From CAZWEZ01 sp964632795 (lineage in GTDB: Bacteria; Pseudomonadota; Alphaproteobacteria; Rhodospirillales; 2-02-FULL-58-16): DNA of 44,211 bases. Positions 31,619 through 39,786 of this stretch are shown here, piece by piece. Under the pieces are notes generated by a model, which ran no database searches, was not told the DNA's origin, and worked only from the letters and a program-made list of their open reading frames with translations. Both the position numbers and the translations under genes were made by a program. The stretch's first letter is position 1. Every line of letters starts with the position of its first letter. The DNA lies in NCBI GenBank assembly GCA_964632795.1, contig CAZWEZ010000021.1:1-44211 (forward strand), in the 5' to 3' direction.

Positions 31619-32926
31619 ATGGCCCTATCGCAGTATTACACCCAGAACGAGGGCGGCGAGTACGCCTTCACCGTCGAGGCGCCGAAGATCAAGTTCGGGG
31701 TCGGCTCGCTGCGCGAGGTCGGCCAGGACGCCAAGGCGCTGGGCATGACCCGGGTCGTCCTGTTCACCGACCCCCGGGTGGCCAAGCTGGAGCCGGTGGC
31801 GACGGCCAGGGAATCGCTGACCAAGGCCGGCCTCGACGTCGCTCTCTACGACCAGGTGGTGGTCGAACCCACCGACATCTCGTTCAAGGACGGCACCCGC
31901 TTCGCCATCGACGGCAAGTTCGACGGCTTCGTCTCGGTCGGCGGCGGCTCGGTGATGGACACGTGTAAGGCCTCCAACCTGTATTCGACCTACCCGACCG
32001 ACGATTTCCTCGACTACGTCAACGCTCCCATCGGCCACGCCCGCCAGGTCGAAGGCCCGACCACGCCCCACATCGCCTGTCCGACCACCTTCGGCACCGG
32101 CAGCGAATGCACCGGCCTGGCGATCTTCGACTTCCTGGAGATGGAGGCCAAGACGGCGGTCGCCAGCCCGCGCATCAAGCCGACCCTGGGGGTGGTCGAT
32201 CCGGATTCGATCAAGACCCTGCCCGCCGGCGTCATCGCCGCCAACGGGCTCGACGTGTTCAGCCACGCCGTCGAGTCCCTGACCGCGCGGCCCTTCACCG
32301 CGCGGCCCGCCCCCGAGTCTCCCGACCAGCGGCCGATCGCCCAGGGCGCCAACCCCTACAGCGACATCGGCTGCCTGGAGGCGATCCGGCTGATCGGCGC
32401 CAACCTGGTCAAGGCGGTCAACGAGGAGGACCGGCTGGAGGTCCGCGAGGCGCTGATGTTCGCCGGCATGCTGGCCGGGATCGGCTTCGGCAGCGCCGGC
32501 TGCAACCTGCCCCACGGCATGTCGTACGCGGTCGCCGGCCTGGTCCGCGACTTCAGGGCCGAGGGTTGGCCCCAGGACCATCCCATGGTCCCCCACGGCA
32601 TCGCGGTGATCGTCAACTCGCCGGCGGTGTTCCGCTTCACCGGCCCGGCGTGCCCGGAGCGCCACCTGTGGGCGGCCGAGGCGCTGGGCGCCGAGACCGA
32701 GGGGGTCAACAAGCAACCGGGCGAGATCCTGGCCGACAAGGTGATCGAGATCATGCGCGACACCGCCATCCCCAACGGCCTGTCCGGGGTCGGTTATTCC
32801 GAGGCCGACATCGCCAAGCTGACCGACAGGGCGTGGCCCCAGAAGCGGGTCATCGACAACGCCCCGGTCAAGATCACCAAGGACGAGCTGTCCGGGCTGT
32901 TCCGCGACGCCATTTCCTACTGGTAG
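31619..32926 (+). CDS. hydroxyacid-oxoacid transhydrogenase (ADHFE1-type iron alcohol dehydrogenase)
   Basis: 435 residues. It follows the mitochondrial ADHFE1/HOT enzyme closely along its whole length: VVVEPTDISFKDG, FVSVGGGSVMDTCKASNLYS, FLDYVNAPIG, TGLAIFDF, GFDV-like GLDVFSHAVES, PHGMSYAVAGLV and MVPHGIAVIVNSPAVF. HOT oxidises 4-hydroxybutyrate to succinic semialdehyde while reducing 2-oxoglutarate to D-2-hydroxyglutarate, with tightly bound NAD and no free cofactor. The metal ligands (Asp and three His of this family) are present. The next gene encodes a likely D-2-hydroxyacid dehydrogenase that could close the cycle. AGGAG lies before the ATG. Confidence 0.88.
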   Translation: MALSQYYTQNEGGEYAFTVEAPKIKFGVGSLREVGQDAKALGMTRVVLFTDPRVAKLEPVATARESLTKAGLDVALYDQVVVEPTDISFKDGTRFAIDGKFDGFVSVGGGSVMDTCKASNLYSTYPTDDFLDYVNAPIGHARQVEGPTTPHIACPTTFGTGSECTGLAIFDFLEMEAKTAVASPRIKPTLGVVDPDSIKTLPAGVIAANGLDVFSHAVESLTARPFTARPAPESPDQRPIAQGANPYSDIGCLEAIRLIGANLVKAVNEEDRLEVREALMFAGMLAGIGFGSAGCNLPHGMSYAVAGLVRDFRAEGWPQDHPMVPHGIAVIVNSPAVFRFTGPACPERHLWAAEALGAETEGVNKQPGEILADKVIEIMRDTAIPNGLSGVGYSEADIAKLTDRAWPQKRVIDNAPVKITKDELSGLFRDAISYW

Positions 32927-32950
32927 GCCGACGGGGCAAGAGCCGCCGCG

Positions 32951-34573
32951 ATGACCGAAATCAGGGCCGAAGCCGTCCCCCGGGCCGCCTTCGCCGCCGT
33001 TCGCTGCATCCGCGGCTTCGCCGCGATCGCCGATGGCCACGCGCCGTACCTGGGCGACGAATCCAAGATGCCCGGGGCGGCGGCCGAATACCTGTTTTTT
33101 CCCGACAACGAATCCGAACTGGCCGCCGTGTTTAGCGAGATGGGCCGCCTGGGGGTCAAGGTGACGGTGTCCGGCGCGCGGACAGGGCTCGCCGGGGGCG
33201 CGGTGCCGTTGGGCGGGGCGGTGGTGTCGCTGGACCGCTTCGACCGGCCGCTCGGCGTGCGCCATGACGAGGCGTCCGGCGAATGGCGGGTGACGGCCGA
33301 ACCCCGGGTCACCCTCGGCGACCTCGGCGAATGGATCAAGAAGAAGAAGTTCCCCGGCCTCGAGGAGACCTGCGCCGAATCCCTCGAACGCTTCCGCCAG
33401 GACCAACAGGCCTACCTCTATCCCCCCGACCCGACCGAGATGAGCGCCTCGCTGGGCGGCACCGTGGCCACCAACGCCTCGGGCGCCGCCAGCTACAAGT
33501 ACGGCCCGACCCGCGATTGGGTACGCCGGCTGCGGGTGATGACGGCCCGCGGCGAGGTGCTGGACATCCGGCGTGGAGAATACTTGGCCGACGACAGGGG
33601 CGAATTCACCGTCATCGCCGCCGACGGCGCGCCGACCGTCCTCAAAGTTCCCACCTACACCTGGGCGGCGACCAAGAACACGGCCGGGGTCTACGCCGCC
33701 CCAGGCATGGACCTGATCGACCTGTTCATCGGCTCGGAAGGCCTGTTCGGGGTCCTGACCCTGATCGAGGTGGCGCTGAGCCCCCGGCACGACACCATCT
33801 CGGTGGTCCAGTTCCTGACCTCGGACACCGCCGCCATCGACTTCGTGATCGCGCTTCGCGGCGATGGCGAGGTCGATCCCGAATTCATCGAGTTCTACGA
33901 CGCCAACGCCCTGGCCCTGCTGCGCCACCGCCAGCGGGAGAACCCCAAGGCCATCGACATGCCGCCCATCCCCGAGACCGCGGGGGCGGCGATCTTCTTC
34001 GATCTGGCCTTCGACGCCGAGGCGCCGGGGGGCGCCTTCGACCGCCTGCGCCAAATCGCCGGCGCGTGTGGCGCCTCGCTGGCCGACTCGTGGGCCGGCT
34101 ACGAGAGCCGCGACCTGGCCCGCTTCCGCCACTTCCGCCACGCCCTGCCGGAGACCGTCAACGCCATCATCGCCCGCCGCAAGAAGGACCACCCGGCGCT
34201 GCACAAGCTGGGCACCGACTTCGCGGTCCCCGACGCGGCGCTGTCCGAGATCTGGGAGTACAAGAAGTCGCGGCTGGACGAAAGCGGGTTGGAATGGGTC
34301 GCCTTCGGCCACATCGGCGACAACCACTTCCACGTCAACATCCTGCCCCGGGACCCCGGGGAGCTGGAAACCGGCCTCGCCCTGTACCAGGAGTTCGCGG
34401 CCAAGGCGGTCGAGCTGGGCGGCACGGTGTCGGCCGAGCACGGCATCGGCAAGATCAAGCGCAAGTTCCTCGGCATCATGTACACGCCGGCCCACCTGGC
34501 GGAGATGAAGGCGCTCAAGCTGGCGCTCGACCCCAGGGCTACGATCAACCCGGGGGATATCCTCGATGTTTAG
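32951..34573 (+). CDS. FAD-linked D-2-hydroxyacid dehydrogenase (D2HGDH/LctD/GlcD-like)
   Basis: 540 residues. An N-terminal FAD_binding_4 (PCMH-type) domain contains VSGARTGLAGGAVPLGGAVV and ASLGGTVATNASGAASYKYG. A C-terminal FAD-oxidase domain ends in the conserved VAFGHIGDNHFHVNILPRD and SAEHGIGKIKRKF. Relatives oxidise D-lactate, glycolate or D-2-hydroxyglutarate. Lying between an ADHFE1-type gene, whose product is D-2-hydroxyglutarate, and Etf genes makes a D-2-hydroxyglutarate:Etf reductase the best guess, with D-lactate an alternative. Its stop overlaps the etfB start by eight bases. Confidence 0.87.
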   Translation: MTEIRAEAVPRAAFAAVRCIRGFAAIADGHAPYLGDESKMPGAAAEYLFFPDNESELAAVFSEMGRLGVKVTVSGARTGLAGGAVPLGGAVVSLDRFDRPLGVRHDEASGEWRVTAEPRVTLGDLGEWIKKKKFPGLEETCAESLERFRQDQQAYLYPPDPTEMSASLGGTVATNASGAASYKYGPTRDWVRRLRVMTARGEVLDIRRGEYLADDRGEFTVIAADGAPTVLKVPTYTWAATKNTAGVYAAPGMDLIDLFIGSEGLFGVLTLIEVALSPRHDTISVVQFLTSDTAAIDFVIALRGDGEVDPEFIEFYDANALALLRHRQRENPKAIDMPPIPETAGAAIFFDLAFDAEAPGGAFDRLRQIAGACGASLADSWAGYESRDLARFRHFRHALPETVNAIIARRKKDHPALHKLGTDFAVPDAALSEIWEYKKSRLDESGLEWVAFGHIGDNHFHVNILPRDPGELETGLALYQEFAAKAVELGGTVSAEHGIGKIKRKFLGIMYTPAHLAEMKALKLALDPRATINPGDILDV

Positions 34574-35387
34574 GATCCTGGTCTGCGTCAAGCAGGTGCC
34601 CGAGGTCACCGACGTCACGGTCGATACGGAGACCGGGACCCTGAACCGCGAGGGGGTGGCCTCGATCCTCAACCCGTTCTGCGAATACGCGCTGGATTTG
34701 GCGCTGGAGTTGCGCCACGCCAACCCGCAGCGCGAGATCGAGATCGTCGCCGTGACCATGGGTCCGCCCCAGGCCCGCGCCGCCCTGATGCGCTGCCTGG
34801 AGATGGGCGCCGAGCGGGCGGTGCTGCTCACCGACCGCCGCTTCGCCGGCGCCGACACCTGGGCCACCGCCCTGACCATCGCCGGCATCGTCGGCAAGCT
34901 GGGCGACGACATCGACCTGATCCTGGTCGGCAAGCACGCCATCGACGGCGACACCGCCCAGACCGGCCCCGAGCTCGCCGAGTGCCTGGGCCTGCCCCAG
35001 GTGACCTACGCCGTCGACCTCGAGCTGGAAGGCGGGACGAAAAAAAAGGCCAGCCGCTGGATCCGGGTGCGGCGCGAGACCGAACGGGGCTACGAGGTCC
35101 TGCGCATGAAGCTGCCCGGCCTGGTCTCGGTCAGCCGTGGGGCGCCGCTGCGCCAGGTGTGCTCGCTCGACGACATCCTGGGGGCGCGCAACAAGGAGAT
35201 CGCGACCATGACCGCCGACGACGTCGGCATCGCCGAGGCCGAGCTGGGGCTGGCCGGCTCGCTGACCCAGGTGGTCAGGATCTTCCCCCCGCCGGCCCGC
35301 GCCGGGGGCGAGGTGATCGACGGTTCGGACCCCGGCGAGGCGGCCCGCCGGCTGGTCGGCTTCCTCAGGGAACGGGAGCTCGTCTAG
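34566..35387 (+). CDS. etfB: electron-transfer flavoprotein beta subunit
   Basis: 273 residues. The start ILVCVKQVPEVTDVTVD, then GTLNREGVASILNPFCEYAL and VGKHAIDGDTAQTGPELAE, is the EtfB AMP/FAD-binding signature and is nearer to the FixA/CarD/LctB (bifurcating-type) group than to mitochondrial-type EtfB. The final 40 residues are longer than in simple Etfs. It accepts electrons from the adjacent flavin dehydrogenase. It is translationally coupled to the upstream gene (ATG inside its last codons) and two bases before etfA. Confidence 0.9.
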   Translation: MFRILVCVKQVPEVTDVTVDTETGTLNREGVASILNPFCEYALDLALELRHANPQREIEIVAVTMGPPQARAALMRCLEMGAERAVLLTDRRFAGADTWATALTIAGIVGKLGDDIDLILVGKHAIDGDTAQTGPELAECLGLPQVTYAVDLELEGGTKKKASRWIRVRRETERGYEVLRMKLPGLVSVSRGAPLRQVCSLDDILGARNKEIATMTADDVGIAEAELGLAGSLTQVVRIFPPPARAGGEVIDGSDPGEAARRLVGFLRERELV

Positions 35388-35389
35388 CC

Positions 35390-36607
35390 ATGCTGGAGGT
35401 GGACGCCACCCTGTGCGATGGCTGCCGGCTGTGCGAGAAGAACTGCCCGTTCGGGGCCATCGTGGTGGTCGAGCAGGCCTCGGGCGACAAGCTGGCCGAG
35501 GTCCTGGACACCTGCACGCTGTGCGGCGCCTGCCTCAACGTGTGCGCCCCCAAGGGGCTGACCATCCCGCGCAAGACGGCCTCGGCGGAGGAACTGGCCA
35601 GCTACTCCGGGGTCTTCGTGTGGGCCGAATGCGAGGACCACGACGGCGCCCTGGTGCCGCGCCGGGTGGTCCTGGAACTGCTCCACAAGGGCCGCCAGCT
35701 GGCTGAGGCGCTGGGCGAGCCGTTGAGCGCGGTGGTCCTCGGCGATAAGCGGCCGATGGAGCTGGAGGGGTTGTTCGCCCACGGCGCCGACGCCGTCATC
35801 CGCTACCGCCACAAGTACCTGGAGCGTTACGCCACCGACAGCTACGCCACCGTGGTCTCGGCGATCGTCGCCAAGAAGGCGCCCTCGGTGTTCCTGCTCG
35901 GGGCGACGCCCCAGGGCCGCGACCTGGCGCCGCGCGTCGCCGCCCGGCTGCGGCTGGGGCTGACCGCGGACTGCACGGGGCTGGAGATCGACGATGCGCG
36001 GCAACTGATCCAGACCCGGCCCGCCTTCGGCGGCAACATCATGGCCTCCATCGTCACCCCCTACACCCGGCCCCAGATGGCCACCGTACGACCCAACGTG
36101 TTCGGCGTCGGGACGCCGAGGGAGGGCGCCGGGGGCGAGGTCGAGGACTTCGACGTGGTGCTGTCCAAGGGGCTGATCCGGACCCGTCTGGTCGAGGACC
36201 AGAGCCTCGCCGAGGGTGCCGGGCCGGGGATCGAGGAGGCGCCGGTGGTGGTCGCCGCCGGGCTCGGTTGCCAGCGGCCCGAGACCCTGGAGCTGATCGG
36301 CGAGCTGGCCGGACTGCTGGGCGGCGTGGTGGCCGGCTCGCGGGCCATCGTCGAGCGGGGCTTGATCCCCCACACCCGCCAGGTCGGCCAGTCGGGGACC
36401 ACGGTGTCGCCCGACCTCTACATCGCGGTGGGCATCAGCGGCGCCGTCCAGCACCTGGTCGGGATGAGCTCGGCCAAGACCATCGTCGCCATCAACAGCG
36501 ACCCCGACGCCGCCATCTTCAAGGTCGCCGACCTCGGCATCGTCGGCGACGCCCAGGAAATCCTCCCCGCGCTGATCCGCGAACTGAAAGATATCGGTAA
36601 AGATTAA
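35390..36607 (+). CDS. etfA: electron-transfer flavoprotein alpha subunit with N-terminal 2[4Fe-4S] ferredoxin domain
   Basis: 405 residues. The first 60 carry two ferredoxin motifs, CDGCRLCEKNCP and CTLCGACLNVCAP, followed by an EtfA domain (VFVWAECEDH, FLLGATPQGRDLAPRVAARL, TRPAFGGNIMA) and the FAD-binding end GQSGTTVSPDLYIAVGISGA, AINSDPDAAIFKVADLGIVG. This fusion is known from Etf complexes such as LctC and CarE in anaerobes that bifurcate or confurcate electrons with ferredoxin. It is unusual for a GC-rich proteobacterium. The last four codons are inside the left arm of the 73-bp palindrome. Confidence 0.9.
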   Translation: MLEVDATLCDGCRLCEKNCPFGAIVVVEQASGDKLAEVLDTCTLCGACLNVCAPKGLTIPRKTASAEELASYSGVFVWAECEDHDGALVPRRVVLELLHKGRQLAEALGEPLSAVVLGDKRPMELEGLFAHGADAVIRYRHKYLERYATDSYATVVSAIVAKKAPSVFLLGATPQGRDLAPRVAARLRLGLTADCTGLEIDDARQLIQTRPAFGGNIMASIVTPYTRPQMATVRPNVFGVGTPREGAGGEVEDFDVVLSKGLIRTRLVEDQSLAEGAGPGIEEAPVVVAAGLGCQRPETLELIGELAGLLGGVVAGSRAIVERGLIPHTRQVGQSGTTVSPDLYIAVGISGAVQHLVGMSSAKTIVAINSDPDAAIFKVADLGIVGDAQEILPALIRELKDIGKD

Positions 36608-36752
36608 ATGGTGACTGTATATAGTTTTTTGGAGATTAATTGGTGACTGTATATAGTTTATTGGCGGCGGAATATCCTCCCGCCAATAAACTATATACAG
36701 TCACCAATTAATCTCCAAAAAACTATATACAGTCACCATTTAATCTTTACCG
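36595..36752. repeat. perfect 73-bp palindrome made of duplicated GGTGACTGTATATAG units
   Basis: Arms 36595-36667 and 36680-36752 are exact inverted copies around a 12-base loop. Each arm holds two direct copies of a unit of about 30 bp with ATTAA(A/T)TGGTGACTGTATA, so the element has four units. The left arm includes the last 13 bases of etfA and its stop codon; the right arm repeats these inverted. It lies between etfA and the CoA ligase gene. It is AT-rich, like the palindrome at 28829-28888. A fold-back of this length would form a very stable RNA hairpin. Confidence 0.9.
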
Positions 36753-36828
36753 GACGATCCATCGTCTGGCCTCCCATCGCCAGTTGTGGTATCGATTTTC
36801 CGAGCCCGCGGACACAGGGAGGACCGTC

Positions 36829-38145
36829 ATGAAAGGCGAAGCGCCGGCGAAACACGAACTGGACCCCATCGAAATCGCCAGCCGCGACGAGATCGCGGCG
36901 CTCCAGCTCGAACGCCTCAAATGGACCCTCGGGCACGCCTACCACAACGTGCCCCACTACAAGAAGGCCTTCGACCGCGCGGGCGTCCATCCCGACGACA
37001 TGAAGGAGCTCGGCGACATCACCAAGTTCCCGTTCACGGTCAAGGACGACCTGCGCCGGAACTACCCCTTCAAGATGTTCGCCGTGCCCCGCGAGCAGGT
37101 GGTCCGCATCCATGTCTCCAGCGGCACCACCGGCCAGCCGACGGTGGTCGGCTACACCAAGACCGACATCGACAACTGGGCCGACCTGATGGCCCGCTCG
37201 ATGCGCGCCGCCGGCTGCCGGCCCGGCGACATCTGCCACGTCTCCTACGGCTACGGTCTGTTCACCGGCGGCCTGGGCGCCCATTACGGGGCCGAGCGGC
37301 TGGGCTGCACGGTGATCCCGGTGTCGGGCGGCATGACCGTGCGCCAGGTCCAGCTGATCCAGGACTTCAAGCCCGAGGTGATCATGGTGACGCCGTCTTA
37401 CATGCTGGCCCTGGGCGACGAGTTCGAGCGCCAGGGCATCGACCCCCGCTCGACCTCGCTGCGCGTCGGCATGCACGGCGCCGAGCCGTGGACCGAAGCC
37501 ATGCGCGAGGAGATCGAATCCCGTTTCGACATGCACGCCGTCGACCTCTACGGGCTGTCCGAGGTGCTCGGCCCCGGGGTGGCGTGCGAGTGCGTCGAGA
37601 CCAAGGACGGCCTGCACGTGTGGGAGGACCACTTCTACCCCGAGATCATCGACCCGGCGACCGGCGAGGTGCTGGCCGACGGCGAGCACGGCGAGCTGGC
37701 CTTCACCTCGCTGACCAAGGAGGCGTTCCCCATCATCCGCTACCGGACCCGGGATCTGACCCGCCTGGAGCCGGGCACGGCGCGCTCCATGCGCCGGATC
37801 ATGAAGGTCACCGGGCGCTCCGACGACATGCTGATCATCCGCGGCGTCAACGTGTTTCCCAGCCAGATCGAGGAGCTGATCCTCAAGGACGACTGCCTGT
37901 CGCCCCACTACGTGCTCGAGCTCCACTCCAAGGGCCGCCTGGATTCGCTCGAAGTGGTGGTCGAGGTCAAGCCCGAAATGGCCGACGCCGGCGACGAGAT
38001 GCGCCGCAAATGCGCCCACCAGCTGAGCCACGAGATCAAGTCCCGCATCGGCATCACCGCCGACGTCCGCATCACCGACGTTGGCGCCATCGAACGCTCC
38101 GCCGGCAAGGCGAAGCGGGTGATCGACCTCCGCAAGGGGGGGTAA
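36829..38145 (+). CDS. phenylacetate-CoA ligase (PaaK)-family enzyme
   Basis: 438 residues, typical PaaK length. The AMP-binding P-loop is VSSGTTGQPTVVGYT (about 96-110). Other family segments are SYGYGLFTGGLGAHYGAERL, YGLSEVLGPGVACEC, RDLTRLEPG and RSDDMLIIRGVNVFPSQIE, leading to the mobile C-terminal domain. It forms an acyl-AMP and then a CoA thioester of an aromatic acid. AGGGAGG lies six bases before the ATG at 36829, chosen over the ATG at 36784. The palindrome separates it from the Etf operon. The rest of the phenylacetate pathway is absent, so the substrate is open. Confidence 0.9.
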   Translation: MKGEAPAKHELDPIEIASRDEIAALQLERLKWTLGHAYHNVPHYKKAFDRAGVHPDDMKELGDITKFPFTVKDDLRRNYPFKMFAVPREQVVRIHVSSGTTGQPTVVGYTKTDIDNWADLMARSMRAAGCRPGDICHVSYGYGLFTGGLGAHYGAERLGCTVIPVSGGMTVRQVQLIQDFKPEVIMVTPSYMLALGDEFERQGIDPRSTSLRVGMHGAEPWTEAMREEIESRFDMHAVDLYGLSEVLGPGVACECVETKDGLHVWEDHFYPEIIDPATGEVLADGEHGELAFTSLTKEAFPIIRYRTRDLTRLEPGTARSMRRIMKVTGRSDDMLIIRGVNVFPSQIEELILKDDCLSPHYVLELHSKGRLDSLEVVVEVKPEMADAGDEMRRKCAHQLSHEIKSRIGITADVRITDVGAIERSAGKAKRVIDLRKGG

Positions 38146-38272
38146 AGGGGGCGGCTTCAGTTGGCCGTGTCGACGCTGATGAGTCGAAAGCCGATTAAAC
38201 TGATATTGGTATTTAGTGCTGGCTTCCCGAAATACCATGAAACAGGAGAGTCAAGGAAAGGACCAAGCTCCT

Positions 38273-39214
38273 TCAGCCATTCCAATTTTTATACGGAACA
38301 CGAAAGCTTGTTGTGGTGCCATCGCCAGAGTATGTCGTTTCGATGGTTATTTTTTCCAAACCACACGACTGTAGCGTCACCGGCTTAGGGCTATTGCCGT
38401 AACTGAGAAGCAAACCCGAAGGGTTGTTAAGATTCCCTCGTACTTTTACCCACGGATTTGGAAGTCTACCTTCATTCGGATAATACCATTTCGGTAGCGC
38501 CGCTATGCGTTGTCCGACATCTAGAACCCAATTGAAATTTCCCTCAGGAACTGGCGATGTCTTTGGCGTGTTGATGGCCTTCACTGCGTTCGCAAGGTCA
38601 CGGGAGATAAACATAAAATGTACAAAGTGCAATCGTAAATCTCGAGCGAACGAAAAGGCAGTATCTTCGTTACCGTGAACCTTAGGATAAGGCCCTAATG
38701 CCCCATCAGGCAACATCGTTTCAACGAAATACCCAGGAGCACAGAATTTTTCGCTATGGAAAAAATGCCCCCTAAGCCTTCCATGACTGTGTTTTAAGTG
38801 ATTTGTAGAAACGCGCAATAATCTACGGTAGGATTTATTGTTATTAATAAATGATTTGTATCGTGCATTACTATTTCTTTGTTCTTTGGTAAGAAAAAAA
38901 CACAGCAGTATCATTTTGCAATCGTCAACGACGTGTTCGTACATCGCATAAATAAATTCTTTCTGAGCGGTTAGCAAACTATCGTCCCATTCTTTGTTGC
39001 GGTTGCTGAATTCAAACTCCTCTTTAAAGGTGACCTCCAATACCCCAAGCACTTTCTCCAACTTGGCGCGCACATGGGAAACTGATTCATTGTAAATCCC
39101 AAGGGGGTGTCGAAGTGAGTGATTCTCGAAATATAATGGTTTATTGAACTCACTGCCCAGCGTACGCACAGCGGGCGTGCAGAGTTCAAAAGGGGCATTT
39201 AGTTTCATTCGCAT
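38273..39214 (-). CDS. AT-rich hypothetical protein
   Basis: About 313 residues from the ATG at 39214; an ATG at 39208 or a GTG at 39247 are alternatives. No family is recognised. The protein has no signal peptide or membrane segment. The middle is helical, with YEHVVDDCKMILLCFFLTK and NHLKHSHGRLRGHFF, the latter slightly reminiscent of HEPN-type N-x-x-K-H patterns. The C-terminal third looks beta-rich (GLEKITIETTYSGDGTTTSF). Composition is far more AT-rich than either neighbour and the gene stands alone, flanked by repeats, which points to recent acquisition. Confidence 0.6.
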   Translation of the reverse strand: MRMKLNAPFELCTPAVRTLGSEFNKPLYFENHSLRHPLGIYNESVSHVRAKLEKVLGVLEVTFKEEFEFSNRNKEWDDSLLTAQKEFIYAMYEHVVDDCKMILLCFFLTKEQRNSNARYKSFINNNKSYRRLLRVSTNHLKHSHGRLRGHFFHSEKFCAPGYFVETMLPDGALGPYPKVHGNEDTAFSFARDLRLHFVHFMFISRDLANAVKAINTPKTSPVPEGNFNWVLDVGQRIAALPKWYYPNEGRLPNPWVKVRGNLNNPSGLLLSYGNSPKPVTLQSCGLEKITIETTYSGDGTTTSFRVPYKNWNG

Positions 39215-39300
39215 TACAATTAATATATGATAGGAGGCAAAATTCACTACCTCTTGTATATTATTTTGAATTCAATGTACATAATCGTATCTAGGGACGC

Positions 39301-39322
39301 ATATGGGGACAGTATATGATTT
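39301..39322 (+). repeat. single degenerate copy of the GGTGAC(A/T)GTATA element
   Basis: ATATGGGGACAGTATATGAT at 39301-39320 is close to the arm of the 28.8-kb palindrome (ATATTGGTGACAGTATACTT). No inverted partner is present. The 39248-39606 stretch otherwise holds only the CACGGATG repeat cluster and no recognisable gene. Confidence 0.5.
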
Positions 39323-39456
39323 AGCTTCTTAGGCAACGTGACCTATACCACGTAAATAATTAACTGTCCTCTGACATCGCTCTGTCCAGGCCTTGCGTAA
39401 TGCACAATAGCCAAGATCTGGACATCCCGCTTAGCCCTTATCCTGCTTTGATTCGA

Positions 39457-39544
39457 GACACGGATGGACACGGATGAACACGGATCGCTGGGTCTGGGTC
39501 CGTTCATCCGTGTGTATCCGTGTCCATCCGTGTCCATCCGTGTC
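39457..39544. repeat. inverted array of ACACGGATG units
   Basis: Three direct ACACGGATG-type units (39459-39486, in ACACGGATGGACACGGATGA and onward) face four inverted CATCCGTGT/TATCCGTGT units (39505-39544), separated by about 18 bases. RNA from either strand would form a long hairpin. Similar CATCCGTGT arrays are common intergenic repeats in environmental proteobacteria. It lies about 60 bases upstream of the AbrB-like fragment. Confidence 0.75.
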
Positions 39545-39606
39545 GCCCTTCCCCTTTCCCTGCCACTCCGCTACGCTGAAGACGTGAAAACGAAAGGACC
39601 GCGGCC

Positions 39607-39786
39607 ATGTCTCGCGCCTTGAAAATCAGGCGGATCGGCAACTCCCTTGGCCTCATCCTGTCCGAACAGATCAAGAGAATGGGGTTGGGGGAAGGGGATA
39701 TGCTCTATGCCGTCAGGACCAAGGACGGCATCCGCGACGACGGCTCTCAATCCGTCGCCGTCACAGGCCGAGGTAGGCTTCCTTGA
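39607..39786 (+). pseudogene. truncated AbrB/MazE-type antitoxin
   Basis: The 59-residue frame begins LKIRRIGNSLGLILSEQI and continues MGLGEGDMLYAVRTKDGI, the swapped-hairpin AbrB domain of many antitoxins (usually 75-85 residues). After residue 44 the sequence leaves the family and runs antisense through the end of livF, so the toxin-binding C-terminus is lost. No partner toxin is next to it. An AAAGGA site lies about nine bases before the ATG, so the DNA-binding part might still be made. Confidence 0.65.

Noticed and set aside
31625..34954. A very long open frame (over 1,100 codons) on the minus strand
   Set aside because: It runs antisense through the transhydrogenase, FAD dehydrogenase and etfB genes. 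Those three show clear family motifs on the plus strand; the long antisense frame is a by-product of high GC.
38161..38388. Small plus-strand frame after the CoA ligase gene
   Set aside because: It runs antisense into the 3' end of the AT-rich hypothetical gene, has no ribosome-binding site and no family resemblance.
39457..39544. CRISPR array
   Set aside because: The CACGGATG units are contiguous and inverted about a centre, without unique spacers or cas genes.
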